Shown: positions 18,539-28,722 of the stretch, piece after piece
How the letters are laid out: every line of letters starts with the position of its first letter
Numbering within the stretch: position 1 is the stretch's first letter
Assembly (NCBI RefSeq): GCF_000735435.1
Contig: NZ_JMPP01000028.1
Span: forward strand, 114,313 to 178,312
DNA length: 64,000 nucleotides
Direction: 5' to 3'
Origin: Klebsiella planticola ATCC 33531
GTDB taxonomy: Bacteria; Pseudomonadota; Gammaproteobacteria; Enterobacterales; Enterobacteriaceae
Program-made: the position numbers and the translations under genes
Notes under the pieces: generated by a model
What the model was told of the DNA's origin: nothing
What the model saw: only the letters and a program-made list of their open reading frames with translations
The model's database searches: none

Positions 18539-19151
18539 TAACGTGTATTCCGCTGGTAATGTTTTCCGCCAGGCGCACGATATGGTAAATCACCTGTTTA
18601 TTGTGAGTCTGAATTTTCTTTTTAATATTTCCTTTATGCGACGAAACCGTCTTCGCCTTGATGTTCATTTGGCTTGAAATCTGCGCCGTACCATAGCCCG
18701 CCATCCACATCTGCAACATATTCGATTCGGTACGACTTAGCGAAAGTGTCGGTATATTGATGCGGGCGCTGCTGTAATTATCGTATTTAAGACGATTACC
18801 CAGAATTTCATCAAGGTCTTTTGGTGTCAGCGATTTGGAACTAATAAGTAAATTCTTGCGCACCAGCAGATAGTGATCAAAATGAATGTTAGCTAACGAC
18901 ATGAAGATAACAAATAACGTCCCAGGGTGCTGGTTAATGATATGCCGGATAAGCTGATTGCTGTCCGGATGATGAATAAAGCAATCTTCATTGATAAATA
19001 CCACTGCCGGATGCATGAATTCACAGGCTTCTTTCAGGCATTCCGCAGAATGTACTTCACTAATGTCGCGCTTTTTTATTCCCCGGCTTGTCAGATACCC
19101 GGACAATCCCAGCCGGGTATAGCTACACAAATCCATGATAATCGTTGACAT
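18528..19151 (-). CDS. rcsA: Capsule activator RcsA (LuxR/FixJ-type)
   Basis: RcsA is the unstable auxiliary partner of RcsB; the heterodimer activates capsular polysaccharide (cps/wca) genes and is degraded by Lon. The 207-residue product has an N-terminal receiver-like region without phosphorylation site and a C-terminal LuxR-type helix-turn-helix (about 137-200: [15 protein letters not shown], then [21 protein letters not shown]). DsrA relieves H-NS silencing of rcsA in E. coli, and the dsrA-dsrB-rcsA proximity is kept. In E. coli fliR lies on the other side; here it is absent and yedD follows. Confidence 0.95.
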   Translation of the reverse strand: MSTIIMDLCSYTRLGLSGYLTSRGIKKRDISEVHSAECLKEACEFMHPAVVFINEDCFIHHPDSNQLIRHIINQHPGTLFVIFMSLANIHFDHYLLVRKNLLISSKSLTPKDLDEILGNRLKYDNYSSARINIPTLSLSRTESNMLQMWMAGYGTAQISSQMNIKAKTVSSHKGNIKKKIQTHNKQVIYHIVRLAENITSGIHVNLR

Positions 19152-19617
19152 GACCCATCCTCAATCAACACGTAACGACAATTTATCCCTCGCCGACAAG
19201 TGCGATGAAATCCATTTAAGTGGGTAATAAAAACCCGGTTCAGCACAGGAACCATCAGAGAGTCTAAACTATTCCGTAATATTGCCCATAATTTGCCAGG
19301 AATACTCCCAAAGTAATGTGCGGTCCGGGTTATGTGAGGGAATTAAAAGCAAAATTGCCGCTTTCCCGGAGAGCGTGGGCCCCAAATAATAAATATTTTT
19401 AGGATTTTCCTTATGTTGATTGCGTAAATAGCCAGCATTTTGTCATCACTGCTTCATTATCGTTATTAATTAATAATGCGGCGGCATTTTTTTCCGAGGG
19501 CGACGGTGGCGTTTTACGTAGGGTCATGTTGGCCAGTTTGACGCGGGTCAGTGGGAGGGGTGGCGGGCTTAACGCTTTAATGCCACAATACTTTTTTATC
19601 GGTTTGTGGGATGGATG
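19152..19617. promoter_or_regulatory. rcsA upstream region
   Basis: This 465-bp AT-rich, gene-free region between rcsA and yedD is the place where the flagellar fliE-R block lies in E. coli. It contains a 14-bp near-palindrome CAGGAATACTCCCA (19297-19310) resembling the RcsAB box (TAAGAATATTCCTA type), consistent with RcsA autoregulation. AT-rich composition fits H-NS silencing. The rest shows no recognisable fli remnant. Confidence 0.45.
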
Positions 19618-20031
19618 ATGAAAAAGTTAGTGATTGCCGGTGCGCTGTTGATGCTGGCGGGATGTGTCCAGGTTGATAATTACGATACCGTCGTCAAAGC
19701 GCCAGCGCCCGCCGGGTTAGAGGGATACTGGCAGTCAAAAGGCCCGCAGAGCGAAATGATGAGCCCGGACGCGATTGCCAGCCTGATTGTGACGAAAAAT
19801 GGCGATACCCTCGATTGTCGCCAGTGGCAGCGCGTCATCGCCACGCCGGGTAAATTAATGCTGCGTGATGAGCAGGTCTATAACGTCACCTCCAGACTTG
19901 ATGTTTATCCTGTTGAGCGTTCAGGTAACACGCTGCAATACGATCGCATGACCCTGACTCGCGTTGACCGCCTGACCGCCGAGTGCGAGCAGGCGTGGAA
20001 AAAAGCCGCGGCAGGGAAAAGCGTGAACTAA
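19618..20031 (+). CDS. yedD: Lipoprotein YedD
   Basis: This 137-residue lipoprotein precursor starts MKKLVIAGALLMLAGC with lipobox LAGC (Cys16). The conserved body includes GYWQSKGPQ, SLIVTKNGDTLDCRQWQRVI and VDRLTAECE, matching E. coli YedD, a lipoprotein of unknown function that becomes part of the Rcs regulon. Start 19618 is chosen by homology; in-frame ATG 19615 is adjacent. It is convergent with amyA as in E. coli. Confidence 0.92.
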   Translation: MKKLVIAGALLMLAGCVQVDNYDTVVKAPAPAGLEGYWQSKGPQSEMMSPDAIASLIVTKNGDTLDCRQWQRVIATPGKLMLRDEQVYNVTSRLDVYPVERSGNTLQYDRMTLTRVDRLTAECEQAWKKAAAGKSVN

Positions 20032-20038
20032 TGCCGCT

Positions 20039-20064
20039 GCGGGCTGAGGCGACGTTCAGCCCGC
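20039..20064. terminator. Hairpin between yedD and amyA
   Basis: GCGGGCTGA (20039-20047) pairs perfectly with TCAGCCCGC (20056-20064) between the two convergent genes. Neither side has a long T-run, so its strength as an intrinsic terminator is uncertain. Confidence 0.5.
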
Positions 20065-20077
20065 GTGCTTCCAACGA

Positions 20078-21565
20078 CTACAGCACCTCCTCAATGACCC
20101 AAACGCTGACGCTTCCGCCGTTGCAGGTAAAGGTGGCGCAGCCTTCGTCGTCGGTTTCCACCACCTCTTGACGATTGCCCAGAAAATCCTTCCAGCGCTT
20201 ATTGCCATAGTTGGCACCCAGCGTCAGCAGCTTTTCTCCCTCATCGCCGTTAGACAATACAACAACGCATCCCGGATCTTCATCGGTGCCGCTGCGGCTG
20301 AACGCAATACAGTTGGGATGATCGAACCACAGCGTCTGGACGCCGTGAGCAAAACGCTGGCGGGCGTCAATAAGTTCATGCAACTGTTCAATCACCGGCA
20401 TCTCAATGGCATAGGTCTGGCCATCACCACCGGTATCTTCATAGCTGGCGCCGAAGAGGTCGGCATAAAAAACCGAGGGAACGCCGTTTTCGCGCAGCAG
20501 AATGAGCGCATAGGCCAGCGGTTTGAACCACGGTTCGACGGGGGCCTCCAGCGCCTGCAAGGGCTGAGTGTCATGGTTGGTCACCAGCGTAACGGCATGA
20601 AACGGGTCGCTTTCAACCAGCGTGCCGCTAAAAATCTGGCTCATATCGTAGTCGCGCCCCTGGCGTGACGCCTCGTGAAACTTCATCTGCAAAGGGGCGT
20701 CAAACAGCATCGTTTTACCGTCGACGCGCTCGATATATTGCTGGAGCTTATCAACTTCATGCGACCAGTACTCAGCCACGATAAACAGCGGTTTTGTCGC
20801 CACTTCCTGCACATGGTCGATCCACGCTTTATAAAACCACGCGGGAATATGTTTAACCGCATCGAGACGGAAACCGTCGCAGCCGGTTTGCTCCATAACC
20901 CAGCGGGCCCAGTACTTCAGCTCTTCGGCGACCGCATGATTGCGGAAATCAATATTCTCGCCCATCAGGTAATCGAAATTACCCATTTCATCATCGACCT
21001 GATCGCTCCAGCCTTCGCCGGTATAATCGTTAACAATTTTAAAAACGCCGTCCTCGTCGGGATTCTCGATGTGATCGATGCCGCTGAAACATTTGTAGTC
21101 CCAGATAAACTGAGAATACTGCCCGCCCCGGACGGGGAAGGTGTAGCGTGTCCAGGCCTCGCATTCGATAATCTCTTCAGCGATTTGCGTCCGGTCCTGC
21201 TCATCGACGCGCTGCACGCGAATTTGCTCTTTCTCATCTGCGCCCATCTTGTGGTTGACCACCACGTCAAGCAGCACCGCGATATCGTGCTGGTGAAGGG
21301 CCGCAATGGCGGCAAGGAGCTGGGCTTTATCGCCATATTTCGTGGCAATCGAGCCTTTTTGGTCGAACTCACCGAGATCAAACAGATCGTAGCTGTCGTA
21401 GCCGACGGAGTAACCGCCGGACGCGCCTTTGTAAGCCGGCGGTAGCCAAATCATGTTAATGCCAATTTCATTCAGGTTCGGGGCCAGGGCTTCGACCTCG
21501 CGCCACAACTCGCCGCCGGCGGGGTAATACCAGTGAAAGCACTGTAGTAACGTGGGGTTTTTCAT
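20078..21565 (-). CDS. amyA: Cytoplasmic alpha-amylase
   Basis: AmyA is a GH13 enzyme without signal peptide that hydrolyses alpha-1,4-glucans and maltodextrins in the cytosol. Visible GH13 motifs are DVVVNHK (region I), [10 protein letters not shown] with the nucleophile Asp (II), FIVAEYW with the acid/base Glu (III) and VTNHDTQP (IV). Starting at ATG 21565 ([15 protein letters not shown]) gives 495 residues, identical in length to E. coli AmyA. In E. coli the next genes are fliT-fliS-fliD-fliC-fliA-fliZ; here tcyJ follows directly. Confidence 0.95.
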   Translation of the reverse strand: MKNPTLLQCFHWYYPAGGELWREVEALAPNLNEIGINMIWLPPAYKGASGGYSVGYDSYDLFDLGEFDQKGSIATKYGDKAQLLAAIAALHQHDIAVLLDVVVNHKMGADEKEQIRVQRVDEQDRTQIAEEIIECEAWTRYTFPVRGGQYSQFIWDYKCFSGIDHIENPDEDGVFKIVNDYTGEGWSDQVDDEMGNFDYLMGENIDFRNHAVAEELKYWARWVMEQTGCDGFRLDAVKHIPAWFYKAWIDHVQEVATKPLFIVAEYWSHEVDKLQQYIERVDGKTMLFDAPLQMKFHEASRQGRDYDMSQIFSGTLVESDPFHAVTLVTNHDTQPLQALEAPVEPWFKPLAYALILLRENGVPSVFYADLFGASYEDTGGDGQTYAIEMPVIEQLHELIDARQRFAHGVQTLWFDHPNCIAFSRSGTDEDPGCVVVLSNGDEGEKLLTLGANYGNKRWKDFLGNRQEVVETDDEGCATFTCNGGSVSVWVIEEVL

Positions 21566-21765
21566 CTTCCATGCTCCAGACGTCATCAAGCTGACCTTTG
21601 CAGTATGAGATATCTCCAGCAAATCCGATGAATTTTGGTTCTCTTTTCGCTATGTCTTAAATCGCTGCGTATATAATGTTTCGGAATAAGATGTAGCGTA
21701 TAGGTGTTGGTGAGCGAAACTAAACGCCTTACACTACTGGAAAATATCACTTATCAGGGGCATCT

Positions 21766-22566
21766 ATGAAATTAGCACTTCTGGGTCGTCAGGCGCTGAT
21801 GGGCGCGATGGCTGTAGTTTTAATGGCCGGCGTCAGCGCAAAATCGTTTGCTGCGGAAAATCTGCTGGGGCAGATTAAAGAGCGCGGGACGCTGCGCGTA
21901 GGCCTGGAAGGGACCTATCCGCCGTTCAGCTATCAGGGCGACGACGGTAAGCTGACCGGTTTCGAGGTTGATTTTGCTAATGAGCTGGCGAAACATCTGG
22001 GCGTGAAGGCCGATCTGAAACCGACCAAATGGGATGGCATGCTGGCTTCCCTCGACTCCAAACGTATTGACGTGGTGATTAACCAGGTCACCATTTCCGA
22101 TCAGCGCAAGCAAAAGTATGACTTCTCTACCCCCTATACGGTGTCGGGTATTCAGGCGCTGGTGAAAAAAGGCAACGAAGGCATTATCAAAACCGCGGCT
22201 GACCTGAAAGGCAAAAAAGTCGGCGTCGGTCTGGGCACCAACTACGAAGAGTGGCTGCGCCAGAACGTCCAGGGCGTAGATATTCGTACCTATGATGATG
22301 ACCCGACTAAATACCAGGATCTGCGCGTGGGTCGTATTGACGCGATTCTGGTCGATCGCCTGGCGGCGCTGGATCTGGTGAAGAAAACCGGCAATACCCT
22401 GGCGGTGACCGGCGAAGCGTTCTCCCGTCAGGAGTCTGGCGTGGCGCTGCGTAAAGGCAACGAAGACCTGTTGAAAGCGGTTGATGGCGCTATTGCTGAT
22501 ATGCAGAAAGATGGCAGCCTGAAAGCGCTGTCGGAAAAATGGTTTGGCGCCGACGTGACGATGTAA
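21766..22566 (+). CDS. tcyJ: Cystine-binding periplasmic protein TcyJ (FliY)
   Basis: This 266-residue ABC substrate-binding protein has a signal peptide ending near AKSFAAENLL. The family-3 solute-binding signature is GFEVDFANELAKHLGV; RVGLEGTYPPFSY and the binding-pocket segment INQVTISDQRK match TcyJ, which binds L-cystine. In E. coli it is the last gene of fliAZY and was named FliY; here fliA and fliZ are gone, so it must use its own promoter in the 200 bp upstream. A terminator downstream separates it from dcyD. Confidence 0.94.
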   Translation: MKLALLGRQALMGAMAVVLMAGVSAKSFAAENLLGQIKERGTLRVGLEGTYPPFSYQGDDGKLTGFEVDFANELAKHLGVKADLKPTKWDGMLASLDSKRIDVVINQVTISDQRKQKYDFSTPYTVSGIQALVKKGNEGIIKTAADLKGKKVGVGLGTNYEEWLRQNVQGVDIRTYDDDPTKYQDLRVGRIDAILVDRLAALDLVKKTGNTLAVTGEAFSRQESGVALRKGNEDLLKAVDGAIADMQKDGSLKALSEKWFGADVTM

Positions 22567-22579
22567 CGGCTGGCGGTGA

Positions 22580-23647
<1,068 letters not shown>

Positions 23648-23662
23648 AGCAGAACATACAGA

Positions 23663-24331
23663 ATGCAAGAGAGTATCCAACTGGTTATCGATTCCGCGCC
23701 TTATCTGCTGAAAGGCGCGGTGTTTACGTTACAGCTGAGCATCGGCGGTATGTTCTTTGGCCTGGTGCTGGGCTTTATCCTCGCTTTGATGCGGATGTCG
23801 CCTCTGTGGCCGGTGAAATGGCTGGCGAGAATGTATATCTCCATCTTCCGCGGTACCCCGCTGATTGCCCAGCTGTTTATGATCTATTACGGTCTGCCGC
23901 AGTTTGGTATTGAGCTTGACCCGATCCCGGCGGCGATGATTGGTCTGTCGCTTAACACCGCGGCCTACGCGGCGGAAACGCTGCGTGCGGCGATTGCCTC
24001 GATTGACAAAGGGCAGTGGGAAGCGGCGGCCAGTATCGGTATGACGCCGTGGCAAACTCTGCGCCGGGCGATTTTGCCGCAGGCTGCGCGCGTGGCGCTG
24101 CCGCCGCTCTCCAACAGTTTTATCAGCCTGGTAAAAGATACCTCGTTGGCGGCCACCATTCAGGTTCCGGAACTGTTCCGTCAGGCGCAGCTGATCACCT
24201 CGCGCACCCTGGAGGTGTTCACCATGTATCTGGCCGCATCGCTGATTTACTGGGTGATGGCGACGGTGCTGTCCTCATTGCAGAACTATTTTGAAAACCA
24301 GCTGAATCGCCAGGAGCGTGATCCAAAATGA
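23663..24331 (+). CDS. tcyL: Cystine ABC transporter permease
   Basis: This 222-residue His/Glu/Gln/Arg-type amino acid permease has several membrane segments, with the cytoplasmic EAA coupling loop EAAASIGMTPWQTLRRAILPQA. It pairs with TcyJ and TcyN to form the high-affinity cystine importer (YecS in E. coli). It starts 15 nt after dcyD and overlaps tcyN by 4 nt (ATGA). Confidence 0.94.
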   Translation: MQESIQLVIDSAPYLLKGAVFTLQLSIGGMFFGLVLGFILALMRMSPLWPVKWLARMYISIFRGTPLIAQLFMIYYGLPQFGIELDPIPAAMIGLSLNTAAYAAETLRAAIASIDKGQWEAAASIGMTPWQTLRRAILPQAARVALPPLSNSFISLVKDTSLAATIQVPELFRQAQLITSRTLEVFTMYLAASLIYWVMATVLSSLQNYFENQLNRQERDPK

Positions 24332-25080
24332 GTGCCATTGAAGTCAAAAACCTGGTGAAAAAATTTCACGGTCAGACGGTACTGCACGGTATCGACCTCA
24401 ATGTCCAGGAGGGGGAAGTGGTGGCGATCATCGGCCCCAGCGGGTCCGGTAAAACGACGCTGCTGCGCAGTATTAATCTGCTGGAACAGCCGGAAAGCGG
24501 GACCATCCGGGTGGGCGATGTGACCATTGATACCACGCGCAGTTTCAGCCAGCAAAAAGGGTTGATTCGCCGCCTGCGCCAGCATGTGGGGTTCGTGTTC
24601 CAGAGTTTCAACCTGTTCCCGCATCGTACGGTACTGGAAAACATCATTGAAGGGCCGGTTATCGTCAAGGGTGAGGATAAAAACGAATCCATTGTTCGCG
24701 CCCGGGAACTGCTGGCGAAAGTGGGGCTGAGCGGTAAAGAAAACAGCTATCCTCGTCGTCTGTCCGGCGGTCAGCAGCAGCGTGTGGCTATCGCGCGTGC
24801 GCTGGCGATGCGCCCGGATGTGATTTTGTTTGATGAGCCGACGTCGGCTCTCGATCCTGAGCTGGTTGGCGAGGTGCTGAACACCATTCGCCAGCTGGCG
24901 CAGGAGAAGCGCACGATGGTCATCGTGACTCATGAAATGAGCTTTGCCCGCGATGTCGCGGACCGCGCGATTTTTATGGACCAGGGGCGTATCGTCGAAC
25001 AGGGCGAAGCGAAAGCGCTGTTTGCCAACCCGCAGCAGCCGCGCACCCGCCAGTTCCTTGAAAAATTTCTGATGCAGTAA
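24328..25080 (+). CDS. tcyN: Cystine ABC transporter ATPase
   Basis: This 250-residue ABC ATPase has Walker A GPSGSGKTT, Q-loop FVFQSFNLFPH, signature LSGGQQQRVAIA, Walker B VILFDEPTSALD and the switch His in IVTHEMSF. It energises cystine uptake by TcyJLN (YecC in E. coli). Its stop lies 3 bp from the 3' end of the convergent CoA-transferase gene, so there is no room for a separate terminator between the two. Confidence 0.95.
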   Translation: MSAIEVKNLVKKFHGQTVLHGIDLNVQEGEVVAIIGPSGSGKTTLLRSINLLEQPESGTIRVGDVTIDTTRSFSQQKGLIRRLRQHVGFVFQSFNLFPHRTVLENIIEGPVIVKGEDKNESIVRARELLAKVGLSGKENSYPRRLSGGQQQRVAIARALAMRPDVILFDEPTSALDPELVGEVLNTIRQLAQEKRTMVIVTHEMSFARDVADRAIFMDQGRIVEQGEAKALFANPQQPRTRQFLEKFLMQ

Positions 25081-25083
25081 TTT

Positions 25084-26442
25084 TTACCAGCTCGCGGCGG
25101 CCGTCCCCAGCGGCGAGGACGGCCGCGACCAGACCACCGGTGTTCCCGCCAGCTGTAACGGAAAGCGCAGACGTTCGCCCAGGCCGAAAGCTGACCACTC
25201 CAGCGCCGGCTGGAAATCGCCCCGTTGCGGTTCACGAAAAGAGAGGGGGCTGTCTGGCGTGGGATACTGCATTAAGCATGCCGCCACCCGAGCCAGCGAC
25301 AGGCGAGCGCGATAACCCTCGCCGCAGGTCGCGCGGCGATAAAGACCTTTGAGTACCGCGGCAGCCATTAAGTAACCGGTAGCATGATCCAGGGCCTGAA
25401 CCGGCAGAGGCACCGGTTTATCCGCCTGCCGCCACCGTTGACCGGCTGTGGCAATCCCGCAGGCCATCTGCACCAGACTGTCAAAACCGCGGCGGTTGCG
25501 CCATGGACCGCTCCATCCCCAGGCATTCAGCGACACATCGACCAGCCCTGGTCTGAGTCGAGCCCGCGTCTCACTATCTAATCCCAGGGTGTCCAGCGCA
25601 TCGGCACGGTAGCCGTGTACGATAACATCAGCCTGACAGAGCAAATCTATTAAACGTTGCTTATCGATCGCTGTTTTAATATTCAGTCGTGCGCAGCGCT
25701 TGCCGAGCGTGATTTCCTCGGCGAGCGTCGGCTCACACCAGTCTGGCGGATCGATCCGCAGCACCTGCGCTCCGAGGCCGGCGAGCAGACGGGTGGCCAC
25801 CGGTCCGGCAATAATCCGCGTCAGATCGAGTACCCGAATGCCAAGCAGCGGTCTGCTGCGAGCCAAACGCCAGTCGACGGGGGATCCAGGCGGTAAAGGT
25901 GTTTCGATGAGCAGCGGTTCCTGACTGACCGCCACGCCCTGCGGGTGCGCCTGCCATTGTCGGGCGCTGCGCATTGCCGCCGCACAACCGCCTGCTTCGA
26001 CGACCGCTTGTTCAAGCGCTTCAGCCTGCCACAGGCGAACCGCTGATGCCAGAGAAGCCCGGGAGTCGTGTTCACCTAAAACACGTGCCATGGCCCGGCG
26101 GTGGTGGGCTGCGTTGGTATGCAAACGGATCCAGCCTTCCTGAGTCGGGTAGTCGCCGGCCAGGGGATCCCACAGCGACTGGGGCGGCCGGTTTACAGGA
26201 TACAGGCTATGATTAAACCAGTAAGAAGCGAGGCGCCGGTCGACCCGGAGCGGCGAGGGATTACCTGAGAGTTGTGCCAGCTGAGCGCCGGCGACGGCGA
26301 TAGACGCGGAGGCAAAATCGGTGACGGCAAAGCAGGAATGCAGCGCCCCCGCCTGGGTAAATTCGACTTCCGGGGCCGGGTGGGAACTAAAGGCCTGCCA
26401 TAGCCGGGAATATATCGTGTTTAGCGATAAAGGATCCGACAT
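25084..26442 (-). CDS. Class III CoA-transferase (CaiB/BaiF family)
   Basis: This 452-residue protein has the family III CoA-transferase core IRVLDLTRIIAGPVATRLLA followed by GAQVLRIDPP, then QADVIVHGYR, DVSLNAWGWSGPW and ATGYLMAAAVLKGL. Members move CoA between carboxylic acids (formyl-CoA:oxalate, carnitine, bile acids). The N-terminal 190 residues are a second half-domain with weaker motifs, so it looks like a fused two-repeat member. The start at 26442 follows AGGAG; 26478 is less likely. It is absent from this place in E. coli and is divergent from sdiA across about 145 bp. No acyl-CoA synthetase or dehydrogenase is nearby, so the substrate is unknown. Confidence 0.85.
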   Translation of the reverse strand: MSDPLSLNTIYSRLWQAFSSHPAPEVEFTQAGALHSCFAVTDFASASIAVAGAQLAQLSGNPSPLRVDRRLASYWFNHSLYPVNRPPQSLWDPLAGDYPTQEGWIRLHTNAAHHRRAMARVLGEHDSRASLASAVRLWQAEALEQAVVEAGGCAAAMRSARQWQAHPQGVAVSQEPLLIETPLPPGSPVDWRLARSRPLLGIRVLDLTRIIAGPVATRLLAGLGAQVLRIDPPDWCEPTLAEEITLGKRCARLNIKTAIDKQRLIDLLCQADVIVHGYRADALDTLGLDSETRARLRPGLVDVSLNAWGWSGPWRNRRGFDSLVQMACGIATAGQRWRQADKPVPLPVQALDHATGYLMAAAVLKGLYRRATCGEGYRARLSLARVAACLMQYPTPDSPLSFREPQRGDFQPALEWSAFGLGERLRFPLQLAGTPVVWSRPSSPLGTAAASW

Positions 26443-26587
26443 ACTTTTCTCCTGTAACGGGTGAGGAGCGCCAGTCATGGTCTAATAAGTGCGATGCATA
26501 CGATATTTTATACATATAAATAAGATTTATGTGTTAGTTTTCTGTATTTCTAATAATGATTATTACTCAGGAGTTATTTGGTCGGTT

Positions 26588-27310
26588 ATGAGGGACATTG
26601 ATTTTTTCAGCTGGCGGCGGGAAATGCTGCAACAATTTCAGTCAATCACCACGGGAGGGGAAGTTTATAATCTCCTGCAACAACAAACGGAAGGGCTGGA
26701 ATATGACTATTTTGCGCTTTGCGTACGCCACCCCGTGCCTTTTACCCGGCCCAGGATTACGCTGCAATCGACCTACCCGCAGGCGTGGATGACACACTAC
26801 CAGGCTGAGAATTATTTTGCTATCGATCCGGTATTGCGTCCCGAAAACTTTCTCCGTGGCCATCTGCCGTGGGATGACAGACTCTTTCGTGATACGCCGG
26901 AATTGTGGGATGGTGCACGAGATCATGGGCTGAACAAGGGGGTTACCCAGTGTCTGACCTTGCCTAATCATGCTCAGGGATTTCTGTCCGTTTCCGGCCG
27001 CAGCCGTAGCGCAGGGCCGTTTCATGAAGACGAGCAGGAGATGCGCTTAAGAACGCTGACCGAGCTGAGCCTGCTGACGTTACTGCGGCTGGAAGATGCG
27101 ATGGTCATGCCGCCGGAAATGAAGTTTAGTCGCCGTGAACTGGAAATATTGAAATGGACGGCGGAGGGAAAAACATCGGCTGAAGTGGCGATTATTCTCT
27201 CTATCTCAGAAAATACCGTTAATTTCCATCAAAAAAATATGCAACGAAAATTCAATGCGCCAAATAAAACGCAAATCGCCTGTTACGCGGTGGCGACCGG
27301 TTTAATTTGA
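26588..27310 (+). CDS. sdiA: LuxR-type quorum-sensing receptor SdiA
   Basis: This 240-residue protein, the E. coli length, has an N-terminal autoinducer-binding domain (conserved YDYFALCVRHPVPF and the WDDRLF region) and a C-terminal LuxR helix-turn-helix (about 171-235: FSRRELEILKWTAEGKTSAE and SENTVNFHQKNMQRKFNAPN). SdiA senses foreign acyl-homoserine lactones; no luxI-type synthase is in the window, so it is a solo receptor. I chose ATG 26588 by homology to the E. coli start (MxDxDFFSWRR); GGTTATG precedes it without a strong ribosome site. Upstream in-frame ATG at 26489 is unsupported. Confidence 0.95.
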   Translation: MRDIDFFSWRREMLQQFQSITTGGEVYNLLQQQTEGLEYDYFALCVRHPVPFTRPRITLQSTYPQAWMTHYQAENYFAIDPVLRPENFLRGHLPWDDRLFRDTPELWDGARDHGLNKGVTQCLTLPNHAQGFLSVSGRSRSAGPFHEDEQEMRLRTLTELSLLTLLRLEDAMVMPPEMKFSRRELEILKWTAEGKTSAEVAIILSISENTVNFHQKNMQRKFNAPNKTQIACYAVATGLI

Positions 27311-27376
27311 GCAGGTAGGGTGTTCTGCGTGTCAGACGTGGGGACCGGCTGTGCTGAACTCACAGCCGGTTGACTG

Positions 27377-27601
27377 TTACTGGCGGTAAGCTTGTTTAAT
27401 TTGCTTAACGGTGCTGGAGAATACGGCAGCCTGAGCCTCATCTTCCATCTGCGTGATCTGTTTTTCCATTTTAATAATCACCCGACCCGCATCCGCCTGG
27501 CCCATTGCCTGGAGCATCAGCGTCAGCAGCGTTTTCAGGCAGGTCACTTCCTGCGCCAGTTCTTGATTATTTTCTGCAGTGGAAAAATCTGGAGTGCTCA
27601 T
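27377..27601 (-). CDS. yecF: Small protein YecF (DUF2594)
   Basis: This 74-residue protein, largely helical ([20 protein letters not shown], then [12 protein letters not shown]), matches E. coli YecF, uncharacterised. It is convergent with sdiA and divergent from uvrY, the E. coli arrangement. A start behind CGAGGATATCG is consistent. Confidence 0.9.
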   Translation of the reverse strand: MSTPDFSTAENNQELAQEVTCLKTLLTLMLQAMGQADAGRVIIKMEKQITQMEDEAQAAVFSSTVKQIKQAYRQ

Positions 27602-28065
27602 CGATATCCTCGTTTGCTATCGGCGCTTTTGCGCAATACTAAATGTTAAGGCGGCGCAGTATACCACAAGCGACGGGAAAAAAAGGAGCGCGTAATTTGT
27701 GTTCTCTCATCAGAGGTGTAGGTGCATTAATTGCCTGAATAATACGTACTCTGCACGCGCGTCGCAGGTTAATTTTGCGCTGGTGTGTTTTCATCGTTAA
27801 TTATTGTTACATATTTTGTTTCCTATTTAGCAATGCGCTATCGCGGCGCCATGCCGGTGTTTTTGTAGGGCAAATGTTAAAAATGAAGCGTAATACAACT
27901 TACTGTTATCTATAAGTTTCCACTTACTGTGCAGACAAATTGACATATCCAGGGAAGAAACTTTCCGTAGGGCATTTTTTTGGCTTTTAAAGTGACGAGA
28001 AAACCCGGTAATATGTATGAGATAAGCTATCCGTAGCGTTATCCCTAATTCTGGAGATTATTCCT
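27602..28065. other. yecF-uvrY intergenic region
   Basis: About 460 bp without a supported gene. It carries the divergent promoters of yecF and uvrY; I cannot identify a clear operator. The segment 27780-27990 is AT-rich. Confidence 0.4.
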
Positions 28066-28722
28066 TTGATCAACGTCCTTCTTGTTGATGACCACGAGCT
28101 AGTGCGCGCAGGGATACGACGCATTCTGGAAGATATAAAAGGGATTAAAGTTGTCGGTGAGTCCTGCTGCGGCGAGGATGCTGTGAAATGGTGTCGCGCC
28201 AATTCCGTTGATGTTGTTCTGATGGACATGAACATGCCTGGAATTGGTGGCCTGGAAGCCACGCGCAAGATTGCGCGTTCCATTGTCGATACCAAAGTGA
28301 TTATGCTCACCGTGCATACCGAAAATCCGCTGCCGGCAAAAGTCATGCAGGCGGGTGCCGCAGGCTATCTGAGTAAAGGTGCTGCGCCGCAGGAAGTGGT
28401 GAATGCCATTCGCTGCGTGGCATCCGGCCAACGTTATATTGCTTCCGATATCGCCCAGCAAATGGCGCTTAGCCAGATTGAGCCGGAAAAGACAGAATCG
28501 CCTTTTGCCAGTTTGTCTGAACGCGAATTGCAGATTATGCTGATGATCACCAGGGGTCAGAAGGTGAATGAGATCTCAGAGCAGTTAAATCTGAGTCCCA
28601 AAACCGTGAACAGCTATCGCTACCGGATGTTCAGTAAATTAAACATCCACGGTGACGTCGAGTTGACCCACCTGGCCATTCGTCATGGTTTGTGCAATGC
28701 GGAGTCGTTAGCAAGTCAGTGA
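28066..28722 (+). CDS. uvrY: Response regulator UvrY
   Basis: UvrY is the response regulator of BarA; phosphorylated UvrY activates csrB/csrC and so relieves CsrA repression. The 218-residue product starts at TTG 28066 behind CTGGAGA, as in E. coli. It has receiver motifs VDDHELV (acidic pair) and the phospho-acceptor Asp in [18 protein letters not shown] with the conserved Thr, Lys in SKGAAP, and a FixJ-type helix-turn-helix ([20 protein letters not shown]). Its stop overlaps the GTG start of uvrC (GTGA), giving translational coupling. Confidence 0.96.
   Translation: MINVLLVDDHELVRAGIRRILEDIKGIKVVGESCCGEDAVKWCRANSVDVVLMDMNMPGIGGLEATRKIARSIVDTKVIMLTVHTENPLPAKVMQAGAAGYLSKGAAPQEVVNAIRCVASGQRYIASDIAQQMALSQIEPEKTESPFASLSERELQIMLMITRGQKVNEISEQLNLSPKTVNSYRYRMFSKLNIHGDVELTHLAIRHGLCNAESLASQ

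Noticed and set aside
20168..21445. Plus-strand frames (166 and 256 codons) inside amyA
   Set aside because: amyA on the minus strand has all GH13 motifs and full length; the opposite frames lack homology and start signals.
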